A DNA stretch of 40,815 nucleotides from Pusillimonas sp. UBA6240 (GCA_002441445.1 DJWC01000044.1:11729-52543); one strand, 5' to 3'; numbered from the stretch's first letter, positions 15,780 to 24,069 are shown. The notes: a model not told the origin generated them from the sequence alone. Translations and numbers: made by a program.

Positions 15780-17165
15780 CTAGCGCGCCGGATCCAGGGT
15801 GCCGTCGTTGCGGCGGAACAGATAGCGCCCGTCGCCCGGTGAGCCTGTAAGCTTGCCGTCTTTCATGATGGTCTTGCCGCGCAGGATGGTCTCCACCGCC
15901 CATCCCTTGAAGGTCCAGCCGTCGTAGATGCTGTAGTCGGAATACGAAAGCAGGTCTTCGTGGCGCACGGTGCGCTCCAGTTCGAGATCCACCAGCGTCA
16001 AGTCGGCGTCCATGCCGGGGGCCAGGGCGCCCTTGCGGCTATCGATGCCGAAGATGCGCGCCGGGGCCGCGCAGACCAGCTGGGCGATTCGTTGCAGCGA
16101 CAGGCCCCGGCGGTGATAGCCTTCGTGCAAAAGCACCGGCAGTATGGTGGCCGTGCCCGGAAATCCCTGGGAAGCCAGCCACAGGCTTTTGTCCTTGGTC
16201 GCGCGCTTGCGCGGACAATGGTCCGAGGCCACCACGTCTATCGTGCCGTCGAGCAGGCCTTCCCACAAGGCCTCGCGCTCGACCTTGCCGCGGAACGGCG
16301 GATTCGCCTTGCCCATTCCGCCCAGATCCATGTCGCTGGTATGCGTCAGATAATGGGGACAAGTCTCCACGAAGATACGGTCGTAGCGCTGCCGCCAGTG
16401 CCGGACCTCGTCCAGCCCCATCTTCGAGCTCATGTGCGGGATATAGATGGTTGCGCCCAGCTTCTCGGCAAACAGCATGGCTTTCACGGCGGCCTCGGCC
16501 TCGGTGATCGGCGGCTTGATCGCCTCCCATTGCTGCAGATCGTCCAGGCCGGCCTGCAATTGCGCGTTGCGCAGCCGGTTCACGATTTCGATGTTCTCGG
16601 TGTGGCACACCACGGTCACGCCGCCCGTGGCGGCCGCCCGCTCCAACAGCGCATAAAAGTAGCCGTCGTCGGTGCCGTCCAACCCCAGGTAGCGGCCCTC
16701 TTCGCCCTTGAAATTCATGAAGTACTTGAACGAGGTGACGCCGTAGTCCCGCACGTACGAAGGCAATTCGCTCAAGTGCAGCTCCGAAGCCGTGCTGAAG
16801 TGAAAGCCGTAGTCGGTGTGGACGCGCGGCCGCGCATAGGCCTGCTCGCGCCGGTAGACGTCCCCGTAGGCTTCGTTGTTCAGGAAGTAGGCAAGAATCG
16901 TGGTGAAGCCCCCCACCGCGGCATGGGCCGTCTCGGTCTGATATTCGGTAATCTTTTCGCCGAAGCCGAAGTGCATATGCGCTTCGATCAGGCCGGGAAA
17001 GACGTGCAGCCCGTCGATGCGCCGCTCGGATACATGCTCCGGAACGGGCGTGCCCGGCATCAGCAGAGCCGCGATCACTCCTTGGTCAACCAGAATATCC
17101 AGTGCTTGGGGCGCCTGGTCGGCGCGCACGACGGTGCCGCCGCGAAGAACAAAGTTTTCAGCCAT
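15780..17165 (-). CDS. Hydantoinase/dihydropyrimidinase-family cyclic amidohydrolase
   Basis: A 461-residue metal-dependent enzyme from the ATG at 17165. The binuclear site of the D-hydantoinase family can be read in order: His63 and His65 (GLIEAHMHF), Lys147 (TSFKYFMNFKG, normally carboxylated), His188 (VVCHTEN), His244 (IPHMSSKMG) and Asp315 (ASDHCPR). The family opens cyclic amides such as hydantoins, dihydropyrimidines, imides and allantoin, giving N-carbamoyl acids or half-amides. The loops differ from textbook hydantoinases (for example FGFGEKITEYQTETAH after the HxH), so substrate is open; an imide or lactam is favoured by the neighbours. It overlaps the end of the CobW-type GTPase gene by eight bases. 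Confidence 0.88.
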   Translation of the reverse strand: MAENFVLRGGTVVRADQAPQALDILVDQGVIAALLMPGTPVPEHVSERRIDGLHVFPGLIEAHMHFGFGEKITEYQTETAHAAVGGFTTILAYFLNNEAYGDVYRREQAYARPRVHTDYGFHFSTASELHLSELPSYVRDYGVTSFKYFMNFKGEEGRYLGLDGTDDGYFYALLERAAATGGVTVVCHTENIEIVNRLRNAQLQAGLDDLQQWEAIKPPITEAEAAVKAMLFAEKLGATIYIPHMSSKMGLDEVRHWRQRYDRIFVETCPHYLTHTSDMDLGGMGKANPPFRGKVEREALWEGLLDGTIDVVASDHCPRKRATKDKSLWLASQGFPGTATILPVLLHEGYHRRGLSLQRIAQLVCAAPARIFGIDSRKGALAPGMDADLTLVDLELERTVRHEDLLSYSDYSIYDGWTFKGWAVETILRGKTIMKDGKLTGSPGDGRYLFRRNDGTLDPAR

Positions 17166-18357
17166 GATGATCGTCGGAAGTAGAGGAAGAAGAGAACGCA
17201 GGCAGGCCGGGAATCCCGGCTGCGATGGCGGCCAGATCGCCGGCCGCGACGTCATCCACGATGCAGACCAGGAAGGCGTCGCCGGACCACTGCGTACCGG
17301 CGGGCAGGCGGGATGGCGGAGCGAAGTAGCCTTGCACGCCCTGTATTACCCAGGCCTGGCCGTCTTCCATGCGCAGCACGCCTTTGCAGCGCAATAGGCG
17401 GCGGCCCAGCTGCGCCATCAAGGCCTGGGTCCAGGCTGCGTACGCGGCCCAGGACAAGCTGTGCGTACCGACATGCAGGGTGTGGGTACGCAGGCGCTGG
17501 TAGGCCGCGCCGTGGGCCGACTGCCGCAGGCCGGCGCCCGGGCCGGCTTCGAACAAGGGGCCGGAACCGCCGGCGCCGCGGGCCGCCCCGCCCTTGCCGT
17601 CCCGCATGCGGCGGGCATGCAGCAGATTATCCAGCCATGCATCCGGCCGCTCCAGAAGGGAAGACCCTGGCGCACCCGCATCGTGGAACAGGCTTTCGGG
17701 CGGGACGCCGGGATGCCACTGCCGTATCGGCACATGCGGGTTGAGATCGCGCAGAAAATCCGCCATGCGCAACACCTGCTGCTCGGCGACTTTATCCGTC
17801 TTGGTGATCACCAGTTGATCCGCGAACGCCACTTGGTGGCGCGCCTCCGAATACTCCGCCAAGGTCGCCATGCCGTTCTCCGCATCCACCAGGGTCAGCA
17901 CCTGCGACAAGCCGCAGCGCGGCCGGATGGCGGAATCCCCGATGATGGTGGCCACCAGTGGCCCTGGATGCGCCAGGCCGCTCGTCTCCACGAAAATCCG
18001 GTCGAATGGTTCGACGGCGGCGCCCGCCCGCCGGGCGAACAGATCGATCAGCGTATCGCGCAGGCTGCCGGATGCCGCGCAGCACAGGCAGCCTGAATCC
18101 AGCAATACCACCTGGTCCTGGGCGCTGCCGACAAGCAGATGGTCGAGCCCGACCTCCCCGAACTCATTGACGATCACCAGGGTGCCCGCGAAAGCGGGAT
18201 TGCGCAGCACGGCGTTCACCAGCGTCGTCTTGCCGCTGCCCAGGAACCCGGTGATGAGCGTGAGCGGCACGCGCCCTTCACCGCTCGAGCCGGTACGGGC
18301 TCCGTCTGGCGCCGCAGCCGCTGCGCGCGGCATTGGAGTATGAGATGCGCCGGCCAT
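17158..18357 (-). CDS. CobW/COG0523-family GTPase, putative metallochaperone
   Basis: A 399-residue G3E-family GTPase: Walker A GFLGSGKTT (37-45), the metal-binding CLCC motif (Cys90, Cys92, Cys93), 'FVETSGLAHPGPL' as switch region, ITKTDK for guanine, and a C-terminal CobW domain after a Gly/Ala-rich linker at about 250-275. The C-terminus ends SDDHHG, a possible extra metal-binding tail. COG0523 proteins insert or deliver Zn or other metals to client enzymes. The gene overlaps the metal-dependent amidohydrolase by eight bases and follows the racemase-like gene by five, so the amidohydrolase is the obvious client. A 20-residue low-complexity leader precedes the G domain and the true start could lie further in. 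Confidence 0.9.
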   Translation of the reverse strand: MAGASHTPMPRAAAAAPDGARTGSSGEGRVPLTLITGFLGSGKTTLVNAVLRNPAFAGTLVIVNEFGEVGLDHLLVGSAQDQVVLLDSGCLCCAASGSLRDTLIDLFARRAGAAVEPFDRIFVETSGLAHPGPLVATIIGDSAIRPRCGLSQVLTLVDAENGMATLAEYSEARHQVAFADQLVITKTDKVAEQQVLRMADFLRDLNPHVPIRQWHPGVPPESLFHDAGAPGSSLLERPDAWLDNLLHARRMRDGKGGAARGAGGSGPLFEAGPGAGLRQSAHGAAYQRLRTHTLHVGTHSLSWAAYAAWTQALMAQLGRRLLRCKGVLRMEDGQAWVIQGVQGYFAPPSRLPAGTQWSGDAFLVCIVDDVAAGDLAAIAAGIPGLPAFSSSSTSDDHHG

Positions 18358-18362
18358 GGTGC

Positions 18363-19193
18363 CTACGATGAAGGATCCGTTTCGCCCGCAGCGTTCGAGG
18401 CGATCCCCGCGCGCTCGCGGAATCGGCGGGTGTGCTCGATCACAGCGGCCGGCGGGCGCGCGTGCAGGTAGCCCCTCCGGGTCACACCGATGCCCAGCGC
18501 CTTCAGGTCGGCCATGGCTTCGGCCATCTTCAGATTGGCGCTCAATCCGTCCACGACCGGCGCATCGTCGATGCGGGTCACGCCCGCGCGCGCGATGGCC
18601 TCGCTGAGATAGAGCTGCCCGGGGATGATGGCCTCGGCGCCGTCCGCGATCGCTTTCCGCGCGGCCGCGGTGAAAGCCTCGACGAGCTGCGCGCTTTCCG
18701 AAAGCCCGCGGCTGACTTGATTGAAGTCGGCGTCGATCACGACGGTAGGCAGTGCGCGCGCCGCCAGCCCCAGGCGCTGGATGCGCAGATCCATCATCTG
18801 GTCGAAACCCTGCTCGAAGACCAGCACCGCGTAGCGGCTGGACAGGCAGCAGGCGAAATGCATCGCCGATTCGCCATAGCCCACCACCGGTATATCCACC
18901 AGCGCGCGGGCCTGTTCAAGCGCTGGGTCTTGCACGGATCCGATGGCGAACACATCGTAGCCCTCGGCCTCGGCGCGCAGCGCGTGATCCAGGATGAACT
19001 GTTCGGCCATCGCCGCCACGTAGGGATACTTGAGCACTTCCGAAGGCGCATGGGCGCCGTAGATCCCGGCCGGCATGCCGACGAAATCCACCTCGACGCC
19101 GGGGCGCGCGATGGCGGCGGCGCGGGCCTGCATGCCGGAAAAATAGGCCGGCGTGCGGCCCATTTCGATCAAACTCTGGAACCATATCTTCAT
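18363..19193 (-). CDS. Asp/Glu/hydantoin racemase-superfamily protein lacking both usual cysteines
   Basis: A 276-residue protein from the ATG at 19193 ('MKIWFQSLIEMG'). The two-domain racemase fold is suggested by 'GYDVFAIGSVQDPALEQARALVDIPVVGYGESAM' and by 'DGAEAIIPGQLYLSEAI' plus 'APVVDGLSANLKMAEAM'. In hydantoin and Asp/Glu racemases and maleate isomerases a cysteine stands in each half (ACxxDPGL and LGCAGM types). Here the first is Gly-Ser and the second Gly-Gln, so two-cysteine racemisation cannot occur. The fold is kept, implying a different reaction on a related acid. It lies 11 bases after MmgE/PrpD and five before CobW. Confidence 0.8.
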   Translation of the reverse strand: MKIWFQSLIEMGRTPAYFSGMQARAAAIARPGVEVDFVGMPAGIYGAHAPSEVLKYPYVAAMAEQFILDHALRAEAEGYDVFAIGSVQDPALEQARALVDIPVVGYGESAMHFACCLSSRYAVLVFEQGFDQMMDLRIQRLGLAARALPTVVIDADFNQVSRGLSESAQLVEAFTAAARKAIADGAEAIIPGQLYLSEAIARAGVTRIDDAPVVDGLSANLKMAEAMADLKALGIGVTRRGYLHARPPAAVIEHTRRFRERAGIASNAAGETDPSS

Positions 19194-19204
19194 GACGCCT
19201 CCGT

Positions 19205-20602
19205 TCACGCCCCTGCCTGCAGGGTTTGCACCGCCGCCGCCCAGGGGCTGCCCGCCAAGGGGCTGTTGCCTTCTATCAACCGTGCCGCCACCTCGGCCAG
19301 CGCCGGATAGATCCCGCCCGTCAGTTGCCGAATCTTGTCCATGAATGCCTCGGGCGCAAACGGCCGGTCCGCTCCGCCGCGGGCAGACAAGCATTCGCCG
19401 GCCAGCAGCGAGCCGTCCGTGAACCGGATCTCGACCCGCGCGGGCCTATCGTTGGGCGCCGGCGGGATGGGCCCGGGCCATGGCTCCATGCTCACCCGGT
19501 CACGCAAGGCCTGCACGGCGGCATCGGCGACGGCGCCGCTGTGAAAAGCGGCCGCGCCCCCCTGCCCGGAAATCAGCGCCGCCGCAATCGCATGCGCCAT
19601 GGAAAACTTGGCCGACAAGCTGTTGTGCGGCCGGCGATTCTGCAGTGGCAGAGCCAAGTCGTGAGTCAGCACGCGTATGCCGGCCACCTTGTCCACGCCC
19701 TTTTGCCAGACCATCGCGCGGATGTCCAGGACGGCCTCCACAGCCGCGTGCAAGTGCTGGCAGCAGGCATACATCTTGGTATAGCCCTGCGTCACCGCCC
19801 ATGATGCGCCCAGATCCTCGGTCAGCGCCCCAGGACGAAAGCCGCTGCGCAATACGGTGGCATAGACGTCGTAGAAGCTGCCCGGCGAGCCGCTGATACC
19901 GGCGGCCGCCCAGTCGATGGCGCTCATGCCCGAGCGGGCTCCCACGCCCGCCCACACATTGCGCACCAGGGCCCCCAGGGCCAGGTGATTGCGCGGCGCG
20001 GGCGTGATCAAGGTTACGGCCGCACTGGCCGCATCCATCAGCTGCGCCGCGGTCAGGCGGCGATGCAGCGCCACGGCCATTGCCGCGCCCAGGGCGGCGT
20101 AGCGGCCGTGCGACTGCATGACGGCGGGCTGCTGCGGGAAGGTCCGCGCCACCCGGGTGATCAATTCATACGCCACCGCCAGCGTGGCGATCATCGTGTC
20201 CGTCGGCGTGCCGTCGGCCTCGGCGCAGGCCATCAAAGCCGGCAGGACGTACAAGCCGGCATGGCACGGCGTCGCACGGTAGCCTTCGTCGAGCTCCAGC
20301 CAATTGGCGGCCACGGCATTCGCCATGGCGGCCGTCTCCAGGTCGGCCTTCACGCCGGGCCGGCAGAAAATAGTGGCGGCGCCGCCCCGATTCGCTTGCA
20401 TCAGCACCGGGTACAGGCGCTGGAATTCCGGCTCCTGCCAGGCGCCCACCATCGCCGCGATATCGTCGAACAGGATCTGGGTGGCCCGCCGTTTGGCATC
20501 GGGCGGGATATCGCCGGGCCGGACGGACACCGCCCAGGAAAACAATTGATTCAGGCCCTGCTCGCAGGCCTGGCGGTCTTGATCGATGCGTGACGAAGAC
20601 AT
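19205..20602 (-). CDS. MmgE/PrpD family protein
   Basis: A 465-residue member of the 2-methylcitrate dehydratase/cis-aconitate decarboxylase family. Typical features include 'AKRRATQILFDDIAAMVGA', 'ANAVAANWLELDEGY', 'HGRYAALGAAMAVALH', 'GYTKMYACCQHLHAAVEAVLDI' and 'NSLSAKFSMAHAIAAAL'. Known members dehydrate 2-methylcitrate or decarboxylate cis-aconitate, but many catabolic paralogues have no assigned reaction. In this operon a dehydration, isomerisation or decarboxylation of a tricarboxylate- or alkylmaleate-like intermediate is plausible. It follows the flavoprotein gene by nine bases. Length is normal and no disruption is seen. Confidence 0.9.
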   Translation of the reverse strand: MSSSRIDQDRQACEQGLNQLFSWAVSVRPGDIPPDAKRRATQILFDDIAAMVGAWQEPEFQRLYPVLMQANRGGAATIFCRPGVKADLETAAMANAVAANWLELDEGYRATPCHAGLYVLPALMACAEADGTPTDTMIATLAVAYELITRVARTFPQQPAVMQSHGRYAALGAAMAVALHRRLTAAQLMDAASAAVTLITPAPRNHLALGALVRNVWAGVGARSGMSAIDWAAAGISGSPGSFYDVYATVLRSGFRPGALTEDLGASWAVTQGYTKMYACCQHLHAAVEAVLDIRAMVWQKGVDKVAGIRVLTHDLALPLQNRRPHNSLSAKFSMAHAIAAALISGQGGAAAFHSGAVADAAVQALRDRVSMEPWPGPIPPAPNDRPARVEIRFTDGSLLAGECLSARGGADRPFAPEAFMDKIRQLTGGIYPALAEVAARLIEGNSPLAGSPWAAAVQTLQAGA

Positions 20603-20611
20603 GCGATGCCC

Positions 20612-21988
20612 TCAATGTGAACGGGCGAGCAGCGACGCGGCGGCATGTTCGCCGGCGATAAGGCCCAGGCCGTAGGCGCTCAGCAGCCCATTGCCGGACA
20701 AGTAGCCTTCTGGCCTATCGCCCGACAGGCCGGCCGCCGACCCGCCGCCCGCATACAGATTGGGGATCGCCGATCCGTCGGGCCGCAGCACGCGGGCGTG
20801 GACATCCACCACCAGGCCGCCCTGAGTATGCACCATCGCCCCGGTGATGACGGCGCCATGGAAGGGGGCTTCGGCGGGCGCCGGCAGACGGGCGCGTCCG
20901 AAGGGATCGGGCAGGTCTCCGCAGCATTGGGCGAAACTTCGTTCCAGCGCCTCCGGCGGCAGCTTGAACGCGGCGGCCAGTTCCTGCAGCGATTGCGCCG
21001 ACTTGACGGCCCCCGAGGCTACTGTGTCTTTCCAGTGATCCAGCCGCGCCACGACATCCACCATGCGCTGGTCGAAAATCGCCACCGCTGTCTGGCCGTC
21101 CTGCGCCAGCACTTCGCGCGCGAACTCCGAATAGCCCTGGTCTTCGCGGGCGAAACGCTCGCCTTGGCGGTTCACGATAATGGCGCCCAGTTGGGGGATC
21201 TCGGGCACCAGGCGCGTGCCGTAGCCGGCGCATACCAGGCCGTGCCCTTGATAGCCGCTCATGTGGGCGACCGCCGCGCCCAGTTCCATGCCCCAGCGGA
21301 TGGCATCGCCGGTGTTTCCCTGCACGCCTATCGACTGCACGCCGCGCATCTCCGGGATATAGCGGGCGATCATCTCGGCGTTGGAGCCGAAGCCGTCGCA
21401 GGCCAGGATGACGCGCTGCGCGCCCAGCCGCTGCTCGCCCCGCATGCCGGCGCGCACGCCCATGACCGCGCCGGAACCATCGGTGATCAGCCCTGCGCCG
21501 GGCGTGCGGTCGGCGCAGGTGACGTTGCCCATGCCGGCCAGGGCGCTTCTGAGCGCCTGGATCAGCGGCGCCCCCGTGCGGCCCGGGCCGTTGTGCAGCC
21601 TCAAGGCCGAGAATCCGTAGCGTCCCGCATCCGTATTGAGTTCCATCGCCACGCCCAGCTCGTCCTCGAATATACGGATGAGCTCCGGCGAGCGCTCGCA
21701 CAGTGCGCGCACGATATCCGGATCGGCCTGATTGCCGCTCTTGCGCAGGATGTCGCCCATCATCTGTTCGGCGGAGTCCGTCACGCCCGCGCGGCGCTGG
21801 TGCGCGGTGGGCGCGGCCGGGATCGAGCCGCTGGCGATCTCGGCATTGCAGCCCAGCCGAGAGTCCTTTTCAAGCAGGACCACATCCAGCCCCCGGCGGC
21901 CGGCCTGGTACGCGGCCATCAGCCCGCAGGCCCCTCCCCCGACCACCACGATGGCGGCCTCGTAGTCAAACCCCTCGGTGCTCATCAT
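20612..21988 (-). CDS. FAD-dependent oxidoreductase, fumarate reductase/KstD-like flavoprotein
   Basis: A 458-residue flavoprotein. It has an N-terminal GGGACGLMAA dinucleotide site (17-26) with LLEKDSRLG, a capping domain, 'GSNAEMIARYIP', 'GNTGDAIRWGMELGA', 'VNRQGERFARED', and a C-terminal 'VHTQGGLVVDVHARVL' and 'IPNLYAGGGSAAGLSG'. This is the FAD_binding_2 group (fumarate reductase, tricarballylate dehydrogenase, ketosteroid dehydrogenase, urocanate reductase). The fumarate-reductase RLGGNA motif, whose Arg binds substrate, reads YLSGNG here, so plain fumarate reduction is unlikely. It may introduce or remove a C=C bond in the pathway intermediate. Either of two adjacent ATGs (21988, 21985) could start it; AGAGG spacing favours 21985. 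Confidence 0.85.
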   Translation of the reverse strand: MMSTEGFDYEAAIVVVGGGACGLMAAYQAGRRGLDVVLLEKDSRLGCNAEIASGSIPAAPTAHQRRAGVTDSAEQMMGDILRKSGNQADPDIVRALCERSPELIRIFEDELGVAMELNTDAGRYGFSALRLHNGPGRTGAPLIQALRSALAGMGNVTCADRTPGAGLITDGSGAVMGVRAGMRGEQRLGAQRVILACDGFGSNAEMIARYIPEMRGVQSIGVQGNTGDAIRWGMELGAAVAHMSGYQGHGLVCAGYGTRLVPEIPQLGAIIVNRQGERFAREDQGYSEFAREVLAQDGQTAVAIFDQRMVDVVARLDHWKDTVASGAVKSAQSLQELAAAFKLPPEALERSFAQCCGDLPDPFGRARLPAPAEAPFHGAVITGAMVHTQGGLVVDVHARVLRPDGSAIPNLYAGGGSAAGLSGDRPEGYLSGNGLLSAYGLGLIAGEHAAASLLARSH

Positions 21989-22001
21989 TCCTCTGCGTGT
22001 G

Positions 22002-22973
22002 CTACGGCGCGATCTTGATGCCGGCCTTCTTGATAAGGTCGCCCAGACGCTGATAGTCGTCCTTCACGAATTCGGCGAAGTCCCGCGCGCTCATGTCCGA
22101 GGCCGGCTCCATGCCCTGCTTGATGAAACGATCACGCAGATCGCCGCTGAGCGCCTTGTTCACCGCGGCGTTGATCTTGTCGATGACATCCTGGGGCGTG
22201 CCCTTGGGCGCAAAAATGCCATACCAGGTGCCGGACTGGTAATCGGCGATGCCCAGCTCCTTGACGGTAGGCACATCGGGCAGAGGGGCCGAGCGTTTCT
22301 CGCCGGTGACGGCAAGGATCTTTACGCGATCGGAGTGGGCATGAGGCGCGGCATAGGCGATGTCCGCAAAGGCGAAGTTCACCTCGCCGCCGAGCACGGC
22401 GTTCATGGCCGGCCCCATCCCTTTGTAGGCGACCGGCAGGAACTCTATGCCCGTGGCCGCGCCCAGCATTTCACCCGCGAGGTGGGGCGCTCCCGCCACG
22501 CCGGACGTGCCGTAAGTGACGGTGCCTGGCTTTTGGCGGGCCAGATCCAGCAGTTCCTTCAGCGACGAGACATTGGCCGAGCGGTGCGCCATGATCGCGT
22601 AAGGCGTCTTGACCACCAGCGCCACAGGCACGAAGGCTGAAAGCGGGTCGATGCGCAGGTCGTACAAGTGCGGCGCGGCAACCATGGGGCCGGCGGCCGC
22701 GAACAGCAGCGTATAGCCGTCGGGTGCCGAGTTGGCGACGTCCTGGTTGGCGATGACGCCATTGGCGCCGGGCTTGTTCTCGATGATGATGGTCTGGCCA
22801 AGGATTTTCTCCAGCTCGGGAGCAAGCGGGCGGGCCACGGAATCGCTGCCCCCGCCAGGGGCGAATTGCTGGACCAGACGGATGGGCTTGTCGGGATATG
22901 CCTGCGCGGCATGTCCGCCGGCCAGCAAGGCCGTGCCCAGCAAAAGCGCGGCTGTTTTCAGTACGCGGAACAT
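22002..22973 (-). CDS. Bug-family (TTT) periplasmic solute receptor
   Basis: A 323-residue exported receptor from the ATG at 22973, preceded by AGGGGGA; the much longer open frame has no export signal. The signal peptide is followed by AYPDKPIRLVQQFAPGGGSD, then 'TIIIENKPGANGVIANQDVANSAPDGYTL', 'LPVAYKGMGPAMNAVLGGEVNFAFADI' and 'YGIFAPKGTPQDVIDKINAAV'. It is the first enzyme-side gene after the GntR regulator (29 bases) and 13 bases before the flavoprotein gene. As the first-encoded receptor of the operon it is the best candidate to bind the parent substrate. No TctA/TctB genes are present. Confidence 0.92.
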   Translation of the reverse strand: MFRVLKTAALLLGTALLAGGHAAQAYPDKPIRLVQQFAPGGGSDSVARPLAPELEKILGQTIIIENKPGANGVIANQDVANSAPDGYTLLFAAAGPMVAAPHLYDLRIDPLSAFVPVALVVKTPYAIMAHRSANVSSLKELLDLARQKPGTVTYGTSGVAGAPHLAGEMLGAATGIEFLPVAYKGMGPAMNAVLGGEVNFAFADIAYAAPHAHSDRVKILAVTGEKRSAPLPDVPTVKELGIADYQSGTWYGIFAPKGTPQDVIDKINAAVNKALSGDLRDRFIKQGMEPASDMSARDFAEFVKDDYQRLGDLIKKAGIKIAP

Positions 22974-23002
22974 TTTCGTCCCCCTGTGAGGAAAGAAACG
23001 GC

Positions 23003-23692
23003 CTAAGAAACCTGGTTCTGAAGGGCCGCCGGAAGGCTTTGCAGCATGGCTATCCTGGCGATGGCGAGGTAATCCAGCATGGTCTGGGAGGCTTTTTCCG
23101 CGTCCCCGGATTTCAGATCCGCGCAGATTTTCTCCATGGCGTCCAGGACCAGGACTTGCCGCTTGCGGTCCGCCAGGCTGAGGATCTGCAGCGAACGCAC
23201 CAGCCCGGCGTAGAGCTCCACGGCGGCGACGAGACGCCGATTGCTTACCAGGGCCAGCCACGCCGAGCGGAACTCGAGGTTGGCCGAGATGAAGCCCTCG
23301 TCGTCGCCTTCGCCCGCAGCCTGCCTGGCGTGCTCGATCGCTTCCTGCACACGCTTGATGCTCGACGGACGCCGCTTGACTTCTTGCGCCGCCATGCCTA
23401 CCGCATCCGTCTCCAGCAGGACACGCAGGTGATAGATCTCTTCGATGTCGTTTTCAGTGAGTCGAGGAACGGCGAAGCTGCGCCCCCTGTTTTCCAGAAA
23501 GCCCTCACTGGCCAGCCGGGTGAGCGCTTCCCGCACCGGCGTGCGCGAGACCCCCAGCCGCGAGGCCAGGACGCTTTCGCGCAGCGTTTCGCCCCACCTG
23601 ACATTGCCCGACCAGAGATACGACCGCAATTGGCGGTAGACCCGCTCGCCCAACAGATCGATAGGTTGAATTTTCTGGAGAAAGTCGCTCAT
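23003..23692 (-). CDS. GntR-family (FadR/FCD subfamily) regulator
   Basis: A 229-residue regulator from the ATG at 23692 ('MSDFLQKIQPIDLLGERVYRQL'). The winged helix contains LRESVLASRLGVSRTPVREALTRL in pieces, with RTPVREAL as the hallmark, and 'GFLENRGRSFAVPRL' as wing. A helical FCD effector domain follows, with 'IYHLRVLLETDAVGMAA' and 'EFRSAWLAL'. FCD regulators mostly bind small carboxylic acids and repress adjacent catabolic genes. It is the first gene of the minus-strand operon, so autoregulation is likely. Repeated GTACGGTAT elements lie at its promoter. The start has only a weak ribosome binding site; a longer form is possible but its extra N-terminus is a Phe-rich run. Confidence 0.88.
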   Translation of the reverse strand: MSDFLQKIQPIDLLGERVYRQLRSYLWSGNVRWGETLRESVLASRLGVSRTPVREALTRLASEGFLENRGRSFAVPRLTENDIEEIYHLRVLLETDAVGMAAQEVKRRPSSIKRVQEAIEHARQAAGEGDDEGFISANLEFRSAWLALVSNRRLVAAVELYAGLVRSLQILSLADRKRQVLVLDAMEKICADLKSGDAEKASQTMLDYLAIARIAMLQSLPAALQNQVS

Positions 23693-23768
23693 GTGATCGT
23701 AAGCCTGCGATAAGAAAAAGAAAAAAACCGCTGCGGAAGCCGGCAATCAAGCTTCCGTATTTCATTGC

Positions 23769-23808
23769 GTACGGTATTTACTATACTACATACTGAGTAC
23801 GGTATACA
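23769..23808 (-). promoter_or_regulatory. Putative promoter and paired operator of the nine-gene operon
   Basis: On the minus strand TGTATA (23803-23808) and TATAGT (23780-23785) are 17 bases apart. Two identical 9-mers, GTACGGTAT on the plus strand, lie at 23769-23777 and 23797-23805, one overlapping the -35/spacer and one at the likely transcript start. Each holds the small dyad TAC-N-GTA. This is a repressor-like arrangement, probably for the GntR/FCD protein. Confidence 0.55.
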
Positions 23809-24005
23809 TCTTTTTCTTGGAAACGCAGCCCGCCGCGGCGAGGCCAGCGCAGCGCGCCGGTCGCTGTCAAACGGGTTGGTTGTGGCGTGAACGGAGATGG
23901 CCCTAAGCTAATGCCTGTAGCAGTCCTGGCAATCGATGGACGCCCTTCTGCCTGGAGAGATAGTTGTTGATTACATGCCGATGCAGATAAATCCCTTGCC
24001 CGCAC
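23809..24005. other. Non-coding divergent region
   Basis: About 200 bases between the two divergent promoters. No open frame with family features, no RNA gene and no repeat was recognised here. The sequence turns AT-rich towards 24000, where the hydratase promoter begins. Confidence 0.5.
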
Positions 24006-24034
24006 TTGTATTGTTATAAGTACATCTTTACAAT
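24006..24034 (+). promoter_or_regulatory. Promoter/operator of the hydratase-lyase genes
   Basis: TTGTAT (24006-24011) and TACAAT (24029-24034) are 17 bases apart. The block starts TTGTATTGTTAT and matches, at 23 of 29 positions, the promoter of the Bug-GntR(HutC) pair at 28629-28657 (minus strand). The shared spacer points to a common operator, most likely for the HutC-type regulator. Confidence 0.7.
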
Positions 24035-24069
24035 TAAAAAATGAATTGACATATCCAGAGAAGGACCTC

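Noticed and set aside
15960..17183. 407-residue plus-strand open frame opposite the amidohydrolase
   Set aside because: Antisense to a gene with all metal ligands readable; the translation has no recognisable family.
18363..19193. Calling the gene hydantoin racemase or maleate isomerase
   Set aside because: Both catalytic cysteine positions are substituted, so the usual names would imply a reaction the protein probably cannot perform.
20645..22018. 457-residue plus-strand open frame opposite the flavoprotein
   Set aside because: Antisense frame with low-complexity His/Ala/Gly/Arg composition and no ribosome binding site; the flavoprotein on the other strand is convincing.
24046..24051. TTGACA as a -35 element before the LeuC-like gene
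   Set aside because: A matching -10 would fall at or inside the start of the gene; the TTGTAT-N17-TACAAT promoter further upstream fits better.
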